Shown: piece by piece, positions 26,457 through 34,630 of the stretch
Numbering within the stretch: position 1 is the first letter of the stretch
Layout of the letters: each line of letters begins with the position of its first letter
Assembly: GCF_943192905.1 (NCBI RefSeq)
Contig: NZ_CALPCC010000002.1
Span: 1 to 64,000 of the forward strand
DNA: 64,000 nucleotides
Reading direction: 5' to 3'
Source of the DNA: Adlercreutzia murintestinalis
Lineage (GTDB): Bacteria; Actinomycetota; Coriobacteriia; Coriobacteriales; Eggerthellaceae
The notes under the pieces: generated by a model
What the model saw: only the letters and a program-made list of their open reading frames with translations
Databases searched by the model: none
What the model was told of the DNA's origin: nothing
Program-made: the position numbers and the translations under genes

Positions 26457-27643
26457 GCGGCGCAAGGCAGCGCGCGCGGGTTCTCGTGGCCATGAGCGGC
26501 GGGGTGGATAGCGCGGCTGCTGCTACGTTGTTGCTGCAGGATGGCTATGACGTGTCCGGCGTGACCATGCGGCTGCTGGATGCGGAGCAGGATGCCGACA
26601 TCGAAGACGCGCGAGCGATGTGCGCACGGCTGGGCATCGCGCATCGGGTGGTCGATCTGCGCGACCGTTTCAAGGAGCAGGTGGTGGATGCGTTTTGCGC
26701 GGCGTATCTGCGAGGGGATACTCCCAACCCGTGCGTGACGTGCAACAAGCACATCAAGTTCGCCGCGCTGCATGAGGTGCGCCGCGAAGCTGGATTCGAC
26801 TATCTGGCAACAGGGCATTACGCGCGTCGATCCTTCGACGAAGAGACCGGTCGCTGGCAGCTGCTCCGCGCGCGCGATGCGTCGAAGGACCAGAGCTACT
26901 TCCTGTTCAATATCACGCAGGACCAGCTTGCGCATACGTTGTTCCCGTTGGGGGTGGGCACGAAGGACGAAGTGCGTGCGCTGGCGCGCGATGCGGGGCT
27001 GCGGGCGGCCGAGAAGCCGGAGAGCCAGGATATCTGCTTCGTGCCACACGGCGACTACGCTGCGTTCATCGCGCGCATGGTCGATATGGGGAGCGGGGCG
27101 GCCGAGGTGCGAGATTCCGCAGCGGGCGATGCGTCGGGCGCTGCGGAGGGCATCGCGGAAAGCGCGGTAGGTGCTGCGGAGGGTGACGTGGGCGGCGTGC
27201 CGCATGCGCATGCCGCGTTCGAGCCCGGCCCGATCGTGGACCGTGCGGGCATCGTGCGCGGTGAGCATCCTGGGCTGATCCACTTCACGGCGGGACAGCG
27301 CAAGGGCATTGGCGTGGCTGCGTCCGAGCCGCTGTACGTGCTCGAGAAGCGTATGGATACGCGGGAACTGGTGGTGGGCACCGCCTGCGAGGCCCGGTGC
27401 GGCGGGGTGATAGCCGCTGATGCGAATGTGGTGTCGGTACTCCCATGGCAGGGATCGCGGCCAGTGCAGGTGAAGACCCACTATCGTCAGCAGTCTCAGC
27501 CAGCTACCGCGGAGTTGGCTGGCAACACACTGCGCGTCGCCTTCGCCACACCGCAGCGCGTATGCGCTCCGGGTCAGGCAGCCGCCATCTACGATGGCGA
27601 TGTGCTTCTTGCGGGTGGCAGCATGACCACCTGCCTTCCGTAG
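26453..27643 (+). CDS. mnmA: tRNA-specific 2-thiouridylase MnmA
   Basis: 396 residues. It shows the PP-loop S-G-G-V-D-S-A, N-P-C-V-T-C-N (first catalytic Cys), A-T-G-H-Y-A-R, D-Q-S-Y-F-L, E-S-Q-D-I-C-F-V-P (second catalytic Cys) and G-Q-R-K-G-I-G-V. The enzyme puts sulfur on U34 of tRNA for Lys, Glu and Gln. An Ala/Gly/Glu-rich, probably disordered insert of about 45 residues lies at roughly 27090-27225, between the catalytic core and the C-terminal beta domains, and makes the protein longer than the usual 350-370 residues. It overlaps the upstream RimK-like gene by 4 bases. Confidence 0.96.
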   Translation: MSGARQRARVLVAMSGGVDSAAAATLLLQDGYDVSGVTMRLLDAEQDADIEDARAMCARLGIAHRVVDLRDRFKEQVVDAFCAAYLRGDTPNPCVTCNKHIKFAALHEVRREAGFDYLATGHYARRSFDEETGRWQLLRARDASKDQSYFLFNITQDQLAHTLFPLGVGTKDEVRALARDAGLRAAEKPESQDICFVPHGDYAAFIARMVDMGSGAAEVRDSAAGDASGAAEGIAESAVGAAEGDVGGVPHAHAAFEPGPIVDRAGIVRGEHPGLIHFTAGQRKGIGVAASEPLYVLEKRMDTRELVVGTACEARCGGVIAADANVVSVLPWQGSRPVQVKTHYRQQSQPATAELAGNTLRVAFATPQRVCAPGQAAAIYDGDVLLAGGSMTTCLP

Positions 27644-27761
27644 GCGCTCGTGATCCATCGTGGTGCGACCGGTGCGCGGACTGATCGCAGCCGCGCATCC
27701 GAGCATGCCTGCGCGCCGTACGCCGTACGCTGAGGGGTCGCGTGGGGCGCGCGAGGCTCTC

Positions 27762-28313
27762 TTATTCTTGGAAGAGCATATCGGCGGCCACCTTCCGAGC
27801 CACCTCGTCTCCCGCGAGCCGGCGCAGTCCCGCAATGCCGAAAGCGAGCCCGTAGCCCGGGCCGCTCGCGGTGATCAGGTTGCCATCGGTGATAACGCCT
27901 TGTCCCTGATATGTTCCCTCGGGAAAGCCTTCCTCGCAGCCGGGGTAGCAGGTTGCCGCGCGTCCGGTCAGCAACCCCCAGGCGTTCAAAACCGTGGGTC
28001 CAGCGCAGATGGACATGACCGTGCGCGCGTCGTCATCCATGAACGCGGGCAGCACCTCTTCCAGCTTCGCGCATGCTTTCAGGTTCGCTACGCCGCCTTC
28101 GCCGCCCGGCAGGCAGATGGCATCGAAGGCCATCAGGTCGGTTTCGCCGATGGTCGCATCGGCTTGCATCCGGATGCCTTGCGCCGCCATCACGGCGCGC
28201 TCGGGCATGACCGAGACCAGCACCACCTCAACACCGCCGCGCCGCAACGCATCCACGGGCGCCACCACTTCCAACGGCTCACAGCCCTCGCCGAGCATCA
28301 TCGCCAGCTTCAT
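27762..28313 (-). CDS. DJ-1/PfpI family protein
   Basis: 183 residues from the ATG at 28313, chosen because CGGAG on the minus strand is 9 bases upstream; three earlier in-frame ATGs (up to 28346) are possible. The family Glu lies in G-E-G-C-E-P-L-E, and the nucleophilic Cys is in S-I-C-A-G-P-T-V-L. L-P-G-G-E-G-G forms the oxyanion-side loop. Members of the DJ-1 branch act as deglycase/chaperone or stress proteins; older annotations as ThiJ are misleading. It is convergent with mnmA and divergent from asd. Confidence 0.9.
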   Translation of the reverse strand: MKLAMMLGEGCEPLEVVAPVDALRRGGVEVVLVSVMPERAVMAAQGIRMQADATIGETDLMAFDAICLPGGEGGVANLKACAKLEEVLPAFMDDDARTVMSICAGPTVLNAWGLLTGRAATCYPGCEEGFPEGTYQGQGVITDGNLITASGPGYGLAFGIAGLRRLAGDEVARKVAADMLFQE

Positions 28314-28369
28314 GTGCATCATCTCCGATCGTTTGAGCGCTTGCATGCGTCTATTATGCCCGCGAAAGC

Positions 28370-28375
28370 TATAAT
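28370..28375 (+). promoter_or_regulatory. -10 box of asd
   Basis: A perfect TATAAT at 28370-28375 lies 30 bases upstream of the asd start. No convincing -35 box was found. On the other strand CATAAT (28353-28358) may serve the divergent DJ-1 gene. Confidence 0.5.
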
Positions 28376-28405
28376 GATGCGACCGCCGATGCGAAAGGAA
28401 CCGAA

Positions 28406-29455
28406 ATGTTGAAGGACAAGCAGATGCCCGCGAATCCCGTTGTTGCCGTGGCAGGAGCTACCGGCGCGGTGGGGGCTGAGTTCCTCAAGGTGCTCCATGA
28501 TGTGGATTTCCCGGCGTCGGAGGTGCGCGCGCTGGCGAGCGCTCGTTCGGCTGGCAAGGAGCTCGATTTCGAGGGCTGCGGCCAGGTGCCCGCGGGCAAG
28601 CTGATCGTGCAGGAGATGACGCCCGAGAGCTTCGAGGGCGTGGATATCGCGCTGTTTAGCGCAGGCGCTGGCGTGTCGAAGGCCATGCGCGATGCGGTGG
28701 TGGCCGCGGGTGCGGTGATGATCGACAATTCCAGTGCGTTTCGCATGGATCCGGATGTGCCGTTAGTGGTGCCCGAGGTGAACCCGCAGGATGTGGCGTG
28801 GCACAACGGTGTGATCGCCAACCCGAATTGCTCCACGATTCAGATGGTGGTGGCGCTCAAGCCGCTGTACGACCTGGCGCGCATCAAGCGCGTGGTGGTG
28901 AGCACGTATCAGGCGGCAAGCGGTGCCGGGGCGCCAGCGATGGCCGAGTTGTACGATCAGACGCGTGCGTTCTTGGACGGCACGCCCGAAGGCGAACTTG
29001 AGGTGAACGCGTTCCAGCATCGTATCGCGTTCAATTGCATTCCGCATATCGATGTGCCCATGGATGATGGTTCCACCAAGGAAGAGTGGAAGATGGTGGT
29101 GGAAACGAAGAAGATCATGGGCGATGACGACCTGGCGGTGAGCGCCACGTGCGTGCGCGTGCCGGTGCTGCGCTGCCATGGCGAGTCCATCAACGTGGAG
29201 TTCGCAGGTGAGGTGACCGTGGAACAGGCGCGGGCGGCCCTTGAGGCGGCGGCCGGCGTGCAGGTGATGGATGATCTGGCGGCGTGCGCGTATCCCATGC
29301 CGGGCATCTTGGCTGGTACCGATGGCGTGTTCATTGGTCGGCTGCGCCGCGATGAGAGCGTGGAGCACGGGCTGGCGTTCTGGGATGTGGCGGACCAGAT
29401 TCGCAAGGGTGCGGCGCTCAACGCCGTGCAGATCGCGCAGCTTCTCATTTCGTAG
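28406..29455 (+). CDS. asd: Aspartate-semialdehyde dehydrogenase
   Basis: 349 residues. ATG 28406 is preceded by AAAGGA with 8 bases spacing. The Rossmann motif G-A-T-G-A-V-G-A-E-F-L binds NADPH; the catalytic Cys lies in N-P-N-C-S-T-I-Q; Q-A-A-S-G-A-G and the late H-R-I-A-F-N segments are also typical. It reduces aspartyl phosphate to the semialdehyde, the branch point to diaminopimelate and threonine. No other biosynthetic gene is in the same operon. Confidence 0.96.
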   Translation: MLKDKQMPANPVVAVAGATGAVGAEFLKVLHDVDFPASEVRALASARSAGKELDFEGCGQVPAGKLIVQEMTPESFEGVDIALFSAGAGVSKAMRDAVVAAGAVMIDNSSAFRMDPDVPLVVPEVNPQDVAWHNGVIANPNCSTIQMVVALKPLYDLARIKRVVVSTYQAASGAGAPAMAELYDQTRAFLDGTPEGELEVNAFQHRIAFNCIPHIDVPMDDGSTKEEWKMVVETKKIMGDDDLAVSATCVRVPVLRCHGESINVEFAGEVTVEQARAALEAAAGVQVMDDLAACAYPMPGILAGTDGVFIGRLRRDESVEHGLAFWDVADQIRKGAALNAVQIAQLLIS

Positions 29456-29472
29456 CTTGTCTTACGGGTTTC

Positions 29473-29566
29473 GGATGGCGCTCGGTCGCTCAGACAGTCC
29501 TCGCTCGGCGAACATGCCCACTGGGCATTCTCGTTCGCTGCGGAACTCGTTTGGTGAGCACCATCC
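29473..29566. ncRNA. Long nested intergenic hairpin, candidate structured RNA or repeat element
   Basis: The outer arms GGATGGCGCTC (29473-29483) and GAGCACCATCC (29556-29566) pair in 10 of 11 positions. Inside, GCGAACATGCCCA (29508-29520) pairs with TGGGCAT plus GTTCGC (29522-29528, 29533-29538) around a one-base centre with a 4-base bulge. The element fills most of the asd-tlyA gap. Its form resembles dispersed palindromic intergenic elements, but copy number cannot be tested here. It could also be a terminator or RNA leader. Confidence 0.5.
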
Positions 29567-29620
29567 AAAATCCTGCTGAAAGTTCATTCGGATCGTGCGC
29601 GGGCTGGACGGGTTTCGCTT

Positions 29621-30358
29621 GTGAATCGGAAGAAGAAGATCAGGCTTGACGAGTTGCTGGTGCAGCGGGGGTTGTTCCCTGATGCCGAGGCGGCTCTGCG
29701 CGCCATCATGGCACGGGAGGTGCGCGTGGGCACCGCGTATGCGCAGAGTCCGGCGCTTCTGGTGGCGCCCGATGCTGAGCTATTCGTGAAGGGCGCGCGG
29801 CGCTTCGTTTCGCGCGGGGGAGAGAAGCTGCAAGGGGCGCTGGATGCATTCGGGCAGGACGTGCAGGGTCTGCGCTGTATTGACATCGGCTCGTCCACCG
29901 GCGGGTTCACCGATTGCCTGCTGCAGGCGGGTGCGGCGGCGGTGGCATGCGTGGATGTGAACTACGGGCAGCTGGCGTGGAAGGTGCGGCAGGATGCGCG
30001 CGTGAGCGTGTTCGAGCGCACCAACATTCGCACGGCCGACCCAGCGGCGCTCGGCGCGCCCTTCGGTCTGATCGTCATCGACGTCAGCTTCATCGGACTG
30101 GCTGCGTTAGCGCCTGTGTTCCCGGCGCTCTCTGCGCCTGGCACGGTGTTCATCGGTCTGGTGAAGCCGCAGTTCGAGTCGCGCGTGGGCGAGACCGACG
30201 GTGGCGTGGTGCGGGACGCGGCGGTGCGTGCGCGCACGGTGGAGGAAGTGAAGGCGGCTTTGCAGGAGCAGGGCTTTCAGGTGACCGACGCGGTCGAGTC
30301 GCCCATCACCGGCCCCAAGGGCAACGTAGAATACCTCGTTCGCGCAGTGTTCGAGTAG
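29621..30358 (+). CDS. tlyA: TlyA family rRNA 2'-O-methyltransferase
   Basis: 245 residues from GTG 29621. The N-terminal S4 RNA-binding domain (R-L-D-E-L-L-V-Q-R-G) is followed by an FtsJ-like Rossmann methyltransferase with D-I-G-S-S-T-G-G-F-T-D (SAM-binding), V-D-V-N-Y-G-Q, V-I-D-V-S-F-I and V-K-P-Q-F-E; these carry the K-D-K-E type residues. TlyA methylates 2'-hydroxyls of 16S and/or 23S rRNA, and its loss gives capreomycin resistance in mycobacteria; a haemolysin role is an old misattribution. It stands alone between the structured element and a convergent terminator. Confidence 0.94.
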   Translation: MNRKKKIRLDELLVQRGLFPDAEAALRAIMAREVRVGTAYAQSPALLVAPDAELFVKGARRFVSRGGEKLQGALDAFGQDVQGLRCIDIGSSTGGFTDCLLQAGAAAVACVDVNYGQLAWKVRQDARVSVFERTNIRTADPAALGAPFGLIVIDVSFIGLAALAPVFPALSAPGTVFIGLVKPQFESRVGETDGGVVRDAAVRARTVEEVKAALQEQGFQVTDAVESPITGPKGNVEYLVRAVFE

Positions 30359-30376
30359 TCCATTCCAGATAATAAG

Positions 30377-30404
30377 GAACCCCGAATCGGTTGACCCGGG
30401 GTTC
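30377..30404 (-). terminator. Hairpin between tlyA and pspA, terminator mainly for pspA
   Basis: GAACCCCG (30377-30384) pairs with CGGGGTTC (30397-30404) over 8 bp. Read on the minus strand it is followed by CCTTATTATC, a weak T-rich tail; the plus-strand side has none. It lies between two convergent genes. Confidence 0.55.
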
Positions 30405-30428
30405 GAAAGCTGCTCGTATGGAGGCCTT

Positions 30429-31115
30429 TCAGTTCAGGCCCATCTCCGCTTTCATCTTCGCCAGCTCGTCATCCACCGCAGCGGTGCTGCCAGCTTCTTC
30501 GTACTTCTTGGCGAGGTCATCGGCGGTATCTTTGGGCTGTGCGTTCAACTCGGCCATGGCGTTGGATTTGTCCAGCATCTCGTCAGCCTTGCTCTCCATA
30601 CGGTTGAACGCGCTCATGGCGCCTTCTGCCTTCGCGCCCGATGCCGAGATGTCGTTCACCTTGTCCTGCGTCTTCGCAACAGCCACTTTCGCCTTGATGG
30701 CTTCCTGGCGGCCCTTCAAAAGCTCGATGTCGCTGACCAGCTTGTCGTGCATCTGCCGCATCTTGTCCGCGTTCGCTTTCGCGGCGTCGTAGGCAACGGT
30801 CAGCCCTTCGTTCTTTGCTTCGAGCTGTTGCTTCTTCGCTAAGAACTGACGCGCGTCGTCTTCGTTGCCCGCTTCGAGCGCCTTGCGTGCCAAGCCGTCG
30901 TACTTGGCGATCTCGCCTGCGTTTTCGTCCATCATGCGCTTGCAGCGGGTTTCCTCGGCCATGACGCCTGCGGTGGCTTCGCGCACCTCGGCGAGGCTTT
31001 CCGTGAGTTCGCGCATGTACTGGTCCACCATCTTTGCGGGATCTTCCGCCTTATCCAGAAGGTCGTTGATGTTCGCCTTGATGATGCTGGTGAACCTATC
31101 GAGTATTCCTGCCAT
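30429..31115 (-). CDS. pspA: PspA/IM30 family envelope-stress protein
   Basis: 228 residues, all-helical, with the characteristic start M-A-G-I-L-D-R-F and D-P-A-K-M-V-D-Q-Y-M-R-E-L, then long Ala/Lys/Glu coiled coils. PspA binds damaged inner membrane, oligomerises and helps maintain proton motive force. AGGAGAG precedes the ATG on the minus strand. The gene lies 8 bases after the TPM-like membrane protein gene, so the two form an operon. Confidence 0.95.
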   Translation of the reverse strand: MAGILDRFTSIIKANINDLLDKAEDPAKMVDQYMRELTESLAEVREATAGVMAEETRCKRMMDENAGEIAKYDGLARKALEAGNEDDARQFLAKKQQLEAKNEGLTVAYDAAKANADKMRQMHDKLVSDIELLKGRQEAIKAKVAVAKTQDKVNDISASGAKAEGAMSAFNRMESKADEMLDKSNAMAELNAQPKDTADDLAKKYEEAGSTAAVDDELAKMKAEMGLN

Positions 31116-31123
31116 GTTCTCTC

Positions 31124-32395
31124 CTATTCCGGCTTCGTAGCCTGTACATCCGCCGCAGCGGAACTGTCCACAATGGTTGGCGTGCTGCCTTGGGTCGTTT
31201 GCGTTGGGGTCGTTGTTTGCTCCGGTGTCATGGGGGTTCCCTGAGCGGCGTGGGTCACGTGGTCTGTCTGGGTTGCAGGAGCCGTCTGATCCGTCTGGTA
31301 CTTCTTCTCCAGATCTTCTAGGTTCTTGTCGCCGAATTCTTCAAGAGGCGTGTTCAGGATGCGCTCCATGCGGTCGGCTTCCTCCTTCTTCGCCTGCCGC
31401 CTGCGCACGACGATGAAGACGATAACGCCCGCGATGACCACCACGATCACCGCACCCGCAAGGGGGATGGCCGGACTCACTGTTTTGCTCATGATGTGCT
31501 CGCCGGTCTGTGCGAAGGTGTTCGAGAATATCTGCTCTTCGCTCAGGCTCATGTCGTCGTAGTTGCGTTCAAGGTAGGCCGCCAGTATCTCCACCGCCTC
31601 GTCGTCGATGACCGAGCGCGCTGCTTGCCCGCCGTAGTACCCGCAGTTGTATCCGCCGGTATTGTTGTCGCAAAACACCAGCAAGAAGTGCGCATCGTCG
31701 GTGAACAGCTCGTTGTAGAGCTTCTGGGCCATCTCGGTCAGCTGCTTGCTCGAGGTGGTCGTGCCGTTCGGCAGAATGTAGACGTAGGGCCATACCCCGG
31801 TCTCGTCATAGAACTGCCGCAGACCCTCTTCGAGGCGCGCGGGCGTGTGGACCCAATCGCCGTCTTCGTCGGTGTAGAACTCGGTGACCTGAGCTGTTCC
31901 GGCTGGAAGAGCCGTGCGTTCGACCGTGGATGCGGGCACGCCTGCAACACCGTCGAACAGGCCGCCGAAGATCGCGATGACCAGCATGACCGCGATAACA
32001 GCAACGACGATGAACAGGCACCCAAGACCGTTTGACTGCTTGGAGTTCGGGTCTTGCATGCCGCCGTTGTTCGGGCCGCCTGGACCCGTTGGGCCATTCG
32101 GACCAGTAGGGCCGCCCGATCCGCCTGGCGAACCGCCGCCACTTTGCGGTTGCTGCACCACCACCGTCTGCCCGCGGCCGCCGCCAAGCAGGCTGCCCCA
32201 CAGAAAGCCGCCTAGCCAGCTGCCACCACCGCCGTGGTATCCGCCGCCATACGAAGAGCCGCCGCCGAAGCCACCCGCGCTGCGGCCGCCTCCCCGATGT
32301 CCGCCACCAAAGCTGCCGCCGAAGCCGCCGCCTCCGCTGGAGAACCCACCGCCGAAGCCGCCGCCTCCGAAACTGCCACCGCCCGATCTGCCCAT
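31124..32395 (-). CDS. TPM-domain-like membrane protein with Gly-rich and collagen-like head
   Basis: 423 residues from the ATG at 32395, with GGGA upstream. Residues 1-75 are almost pure Gly/Ser with Phe, His and Tyr (F-G-G-G repeats). A short collagen-like stretch (G-P-T-G-P-N-G-P-T-G-P-G-G-P) follows. Then come a transmembrane helix (about 125-148), an extracytoplasmic TPM-like domain (G-V-W-P-Y-V-Y-I-L-P-N-G, F-L-L-V-F-C-D-N-N, then a Y-D-D-M-S-L-S-E-E helix), a second helix (about 315-338) and a Thr/Gln-rich cytoplasmic tail. TPM (YgcG) proteins are often found near PspA or LemA. Operon with pspA points to a membrane-stress role. Confidence 0.85.
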   Translation of the reverse strand: MGRSGGGSFGGGGFGGGFSSGGGGFGGSFGGGHRGGGRSAGGFGGGSSYGGGYHGGGGSWLGGFLWGSLLGGGRGQTVVVQQPQSGGGSPGGSGGPTGPNGPTGPGGPNNGGMQDPNSKQSNGLGCLFIVVAVIAVMLVIAIFGGLFDGVAGVPASTVERTALPAGTAQVTEFYTDEDGDWVHTPARLEEGLRQFYDETGVWPYVYILPNGTTTSSKQLTEMAQKLYNELFTDDAHFLLVFCDNNTGGYNCGYYGGQAARSVIDDEAVEILAAYLERNYDDMSLSEEQIFSNTFAQTGEHIMSKTVSPAIPLAGAVIVVVIAGVIVFIVVRRRQAKKEEADRMERILNTPLEEFGDKNLEDLEKKYQTDQTAPATQTDHVTHAAQGTPMTPEQTTTPTQTTQGSTPTIVDSSAAADVQATKPE

Positions 32396-32563
32396 ACGTT
32401 CCCTTTCAAAACGGAAGTTCCTACCATTATGGAGGAAAATGCTCAGGATTGGCGCACATACTCTACTTGTCAGCAACCCGAAACACAGCACGTCGCAGGA
32501 GATGTACCCGAAAAACTACATGACAGAAGCGACGCAAATCAAAAGCAGAAGGTATGACGCTTG

Positions 32564-33682
32564 TCAGAAGACAGGGAGAGAGGAAAAACTCGATACCTTT
32601 ATCCACTCAAGAGCGGTCAGGTAGAAAAGCTCGCTGTTGAGTTCTTCTCGCTTCTTTTGCGTTGCCCAGCGGGGCTTCCAGTCGATCGTATAATCAATCA
32701 CGGCATCGGCTTCGATTTCTGGCGAATCGGTATGATGCTTGGGTTGTTTGCGTGATTCGCATAGCTGGTCGTATGAGTAGATCAAAGTGGTGCTCAGTTC
32801 TGCTTGTTCGGTGTTACGGATGCGCCGGAATAGGTCGATGGTCTTTTCGGCTGCGCGCAATTCTTTAGCGGTGAAGCGCGCGGCGTCAAACTGGAAAGAA
32901 GGAACAACTTCTATCTGAATCATCTTTCCGAATGTTTTTTCATGAATCAGATTGTTGTTTGCGATAACGGCGAGCGCGTTCGTTGCCTCGACCGAATACG
33001 GACCGTAATCGCCCTGGGTGAACCTGAACCCTAATTCGGCACCAGAGCGCGTCAAGATGTAGCAGATCTTTTGAAAGATGGTTCTGCCGACAGGAAGTAT
33101 AAGGCTTTCGGTATTAAGGGATCTTACGACGTGCAAAATGAGATCCCACTTATGGTCGTAGCGCCTTCCTTGTGTTCCACATTCAGCTCCTGTTGATCGT
33201 TGCTTTGATGAAAGGAATTCATCAGCTAATTGATGCTGAGGAGTGCCGTAGGGAGCATAGATCGTTATATCAATAGGAAGGTCGTGCAACTTTTCAAAGA
33301 TGAGCGGCCCGACATCTTCCCAAGCAAGGCCGCCGTTTCCGCAGCCGAGTGGAGGGAATGCGATCGAGGTGATTCCAAGTGTTTTCCAATGGTCCCGAAA
33401 CCAGTCGAGCCCTTCTTCGACATAAGAGAGCCTTGATGATGATCTCCAATGATCCTTGGTGGGGAAATTGAGAATCGAAGTGTCGAATAGATCGGTGAAG
33501 AGATAAGGCTTTCCAGGATGCAGGGATCCTTCTGCGCAGCGTTTCTTGTAATCTCGGTACATATCAGGGAAACGCTCTTTGAAGTCTCTTGCGATGCCTT
33601 TGCCCATAACCCCAACGCAGTTGACCGTGTTTACCAAGGTCTTGGCATTGCTCTCGAATATGTTTCCGATAGTCACGAGCAT
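32564..33682 (-). CDS. darG: DarG-type macrodomain antitoxin
   Basis: 372 residues. The N-terminal macrodomain (1-155) has the DarG/TARG1-like signature V-N-T-V-N-C-V-G-V-M-G-K-G-I-A, a Lys in F-P-T-K-D-H-W-R (Lys76) and F-P-P-L-G-C-G-N-G-G-L. It removes ADP-ribose from DNA thymidines. The C-terminal part (about 165-372) includes I-F-Q-K-I-C-Y-I-L and Y-G-P-Y-S, resembling SocA/Panacea-type domains found in antitoxins, and should bind the toxin. It starts 9 bases after darT. The pair is AT-rich (43% G+C at 33061-33120) against 65% in the flanking transporter gene, indicating transfer. Confidence 0.92.
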   Translation of the reverse strand: MLVTIGNIFESNAKTLVNTVNCVGVMGKGIARDFKERFPDMYRDYKKRCAEGSLHPGKPYLFTDLFDTSILNFPTKDHWRSSSRLSYVEEGLDWFRDHWKTLGITSIAFPPLGCGNGGLAWEDVGPLIFEKLHDLPIDITIYAPYGTPQHQLADEFLSSKQRSTGAECGTQGRRYDHKWDLILHVVRSLNTESLILPVGRTIFQKICYILTRSGAELGFRFTQGDYGPYSVEATNALAVIANNNLIHEKTFGKMIQIEVVPSFQFDAARFTAKELRAAEKTIDLFRRIRNTEQAELSTTLIYSYDQLCESRKQPKHHTDSPEIEADAVIDYTIDWKPRWATQKKREELNSELFYLTALEWIKVSSFSSLPVF

Positions 33683-33691
33683 GAATTTACT

Positions 33692-34315
33692 CTAGCAAAA
33701 GAACAAATGTTTGTCTATATAGATGGGCAGGAGAAAGCCCTGAGCGCGCAATGATTCTGCGCTTTGTTCAGAGAAAACACTAGCACCCACGATAAAGCGA
33801 GCGGGTACGCATTCCCAGACAAGCACCTCTGCACACTTTATCGATTTCCTCATGTAGTATCTGACTTGGTCATCGTCGGTCCAGTAATCGGCGAAGATAA
33901 GTGCGAAGTTAAGCTTCGGTAAAGCGTCAGCAGGATGGTAGAAGGCCGTGTAGAATGCAGCAGCATTTCTGTCGGCAACAACCGTCTCCTTAAGATCGAG
34001 GACCCCATATGAGACGTGGAGAACGCACAGCGAATCTCGCATGGTTCGCCGTTTGTAAAGCATTGGGTTGCGTGCGTCGAAATAAAGATTCGCATACTGG
34101 TGAAGGGATCTTTGTAAGACATGGTCGACGATCACAGCGCTGCGTATGTCTTGCACATCTTGCATCGAGATATCATGGTGGAGTAGGCAAGATGCTCGTT
34201 CATGTGAAAGAATTCCATATTGCAGAATCGAAGCAATATTTGCGATCGGTGCGATGTTGTGCAAATGCGCCCGTCCGGTGCGTTGAGTGTATTGGTATGC
34301 CAGGCTCTGAACCAT
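33692..34315 (-). CDS. darT: DarT-type DNA ADP-ribosyltransferase toxin
   Basis: 207 residues from the ATG at 34315, the usual DarT size. The N-terminus (L-H-N-I-A-P-I-A-N-I-A-S-I-L-Q-Y-G-I-L) and the NAD-loop segment L-Y-F-D-A-R-N-P-M-L-Y are characteristic of the DUF4433/DarT family. Glu163 in C-A-E-V-L-V corresponds to the catalytic Glu. DarT modifies thymidine in single-stranded DNA and blocks replication; DarTG systems act as phage defence. All key residues look intact. It precedes darG in one operon with an operator-like palindrome in its promoter. Confidence 0.92.
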   Translation of the reverse strand: MVQSLAYQYTQRTGRAHLHNIAPIANIASILQYGILSHERASCLLHHDISMQDVQDIRSAVIVDHVLQRSLHQYANLYFDARNPMLYKRRTMRDSLCVLHVSYGVLDLKETVVADRNAAAFYTAFYHPADALPKLNFALIFADYWTDDDQVRYYMRKSIKCAEVLVWECVPARFIVGASVFSEQSAESLRAQGFLLPIYIDKHLFFC

Positions 34316-34630
34316 GGACAAGGCCCCCAATCGGTGTGCTAGAACGATAATAGCAGACCTATGAACACATACATATGTTCTCTTTTCAAAATGACAAGTT
34401 TTCATAGCGTATCCCAGTGAGATACTTGCCTGTCGTGAAGACTGTTTCGTGGGCATGCCCTTTTGCCCGTTCCTCACACTACCGGCGGATTGCGGCTGGT
34501 TTAACGCTATAATCAGAACGAGCAATATAGGAAGGCAATGCTCCTTCACTTTGCACGCGCCACACCCACTTCAAACACAGCTTGCGCCAGCGGCAAGATG
34601 AAAGCGCATTCCCTCGCAGAAGGGAGACCC
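34316..34630. other. Divergent intergenic region between darT and the symporter gene
   Basis: These 315 bases hold the leftward darTG promoter and operator-like palindrome. They also hold a rightward TATAAT at 34508-34513 (no good -35), about 118 bases before the symporter start. Base composition shifts from AT-rich to GC-rich across it, so the right edge of the acquired darTG segment is probably here. No small gene was found. Confidence 0.55.
34347..34380 (-). promoter_or_regulatory. darTG promoter with overlapping palindrome
   Basis: Reading leftwards, TATTAT (forward ATAATA 34347-34352) is a -10 box about 30 bases before the darT start. An imperfect 18-base palindrome, GAACACATACATATGTTC (34363-34380), lies over the expected -35 region. 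The overlap suggests autorepression, which is usual for toxin-antitoxin operons. Confidence 0.5.
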
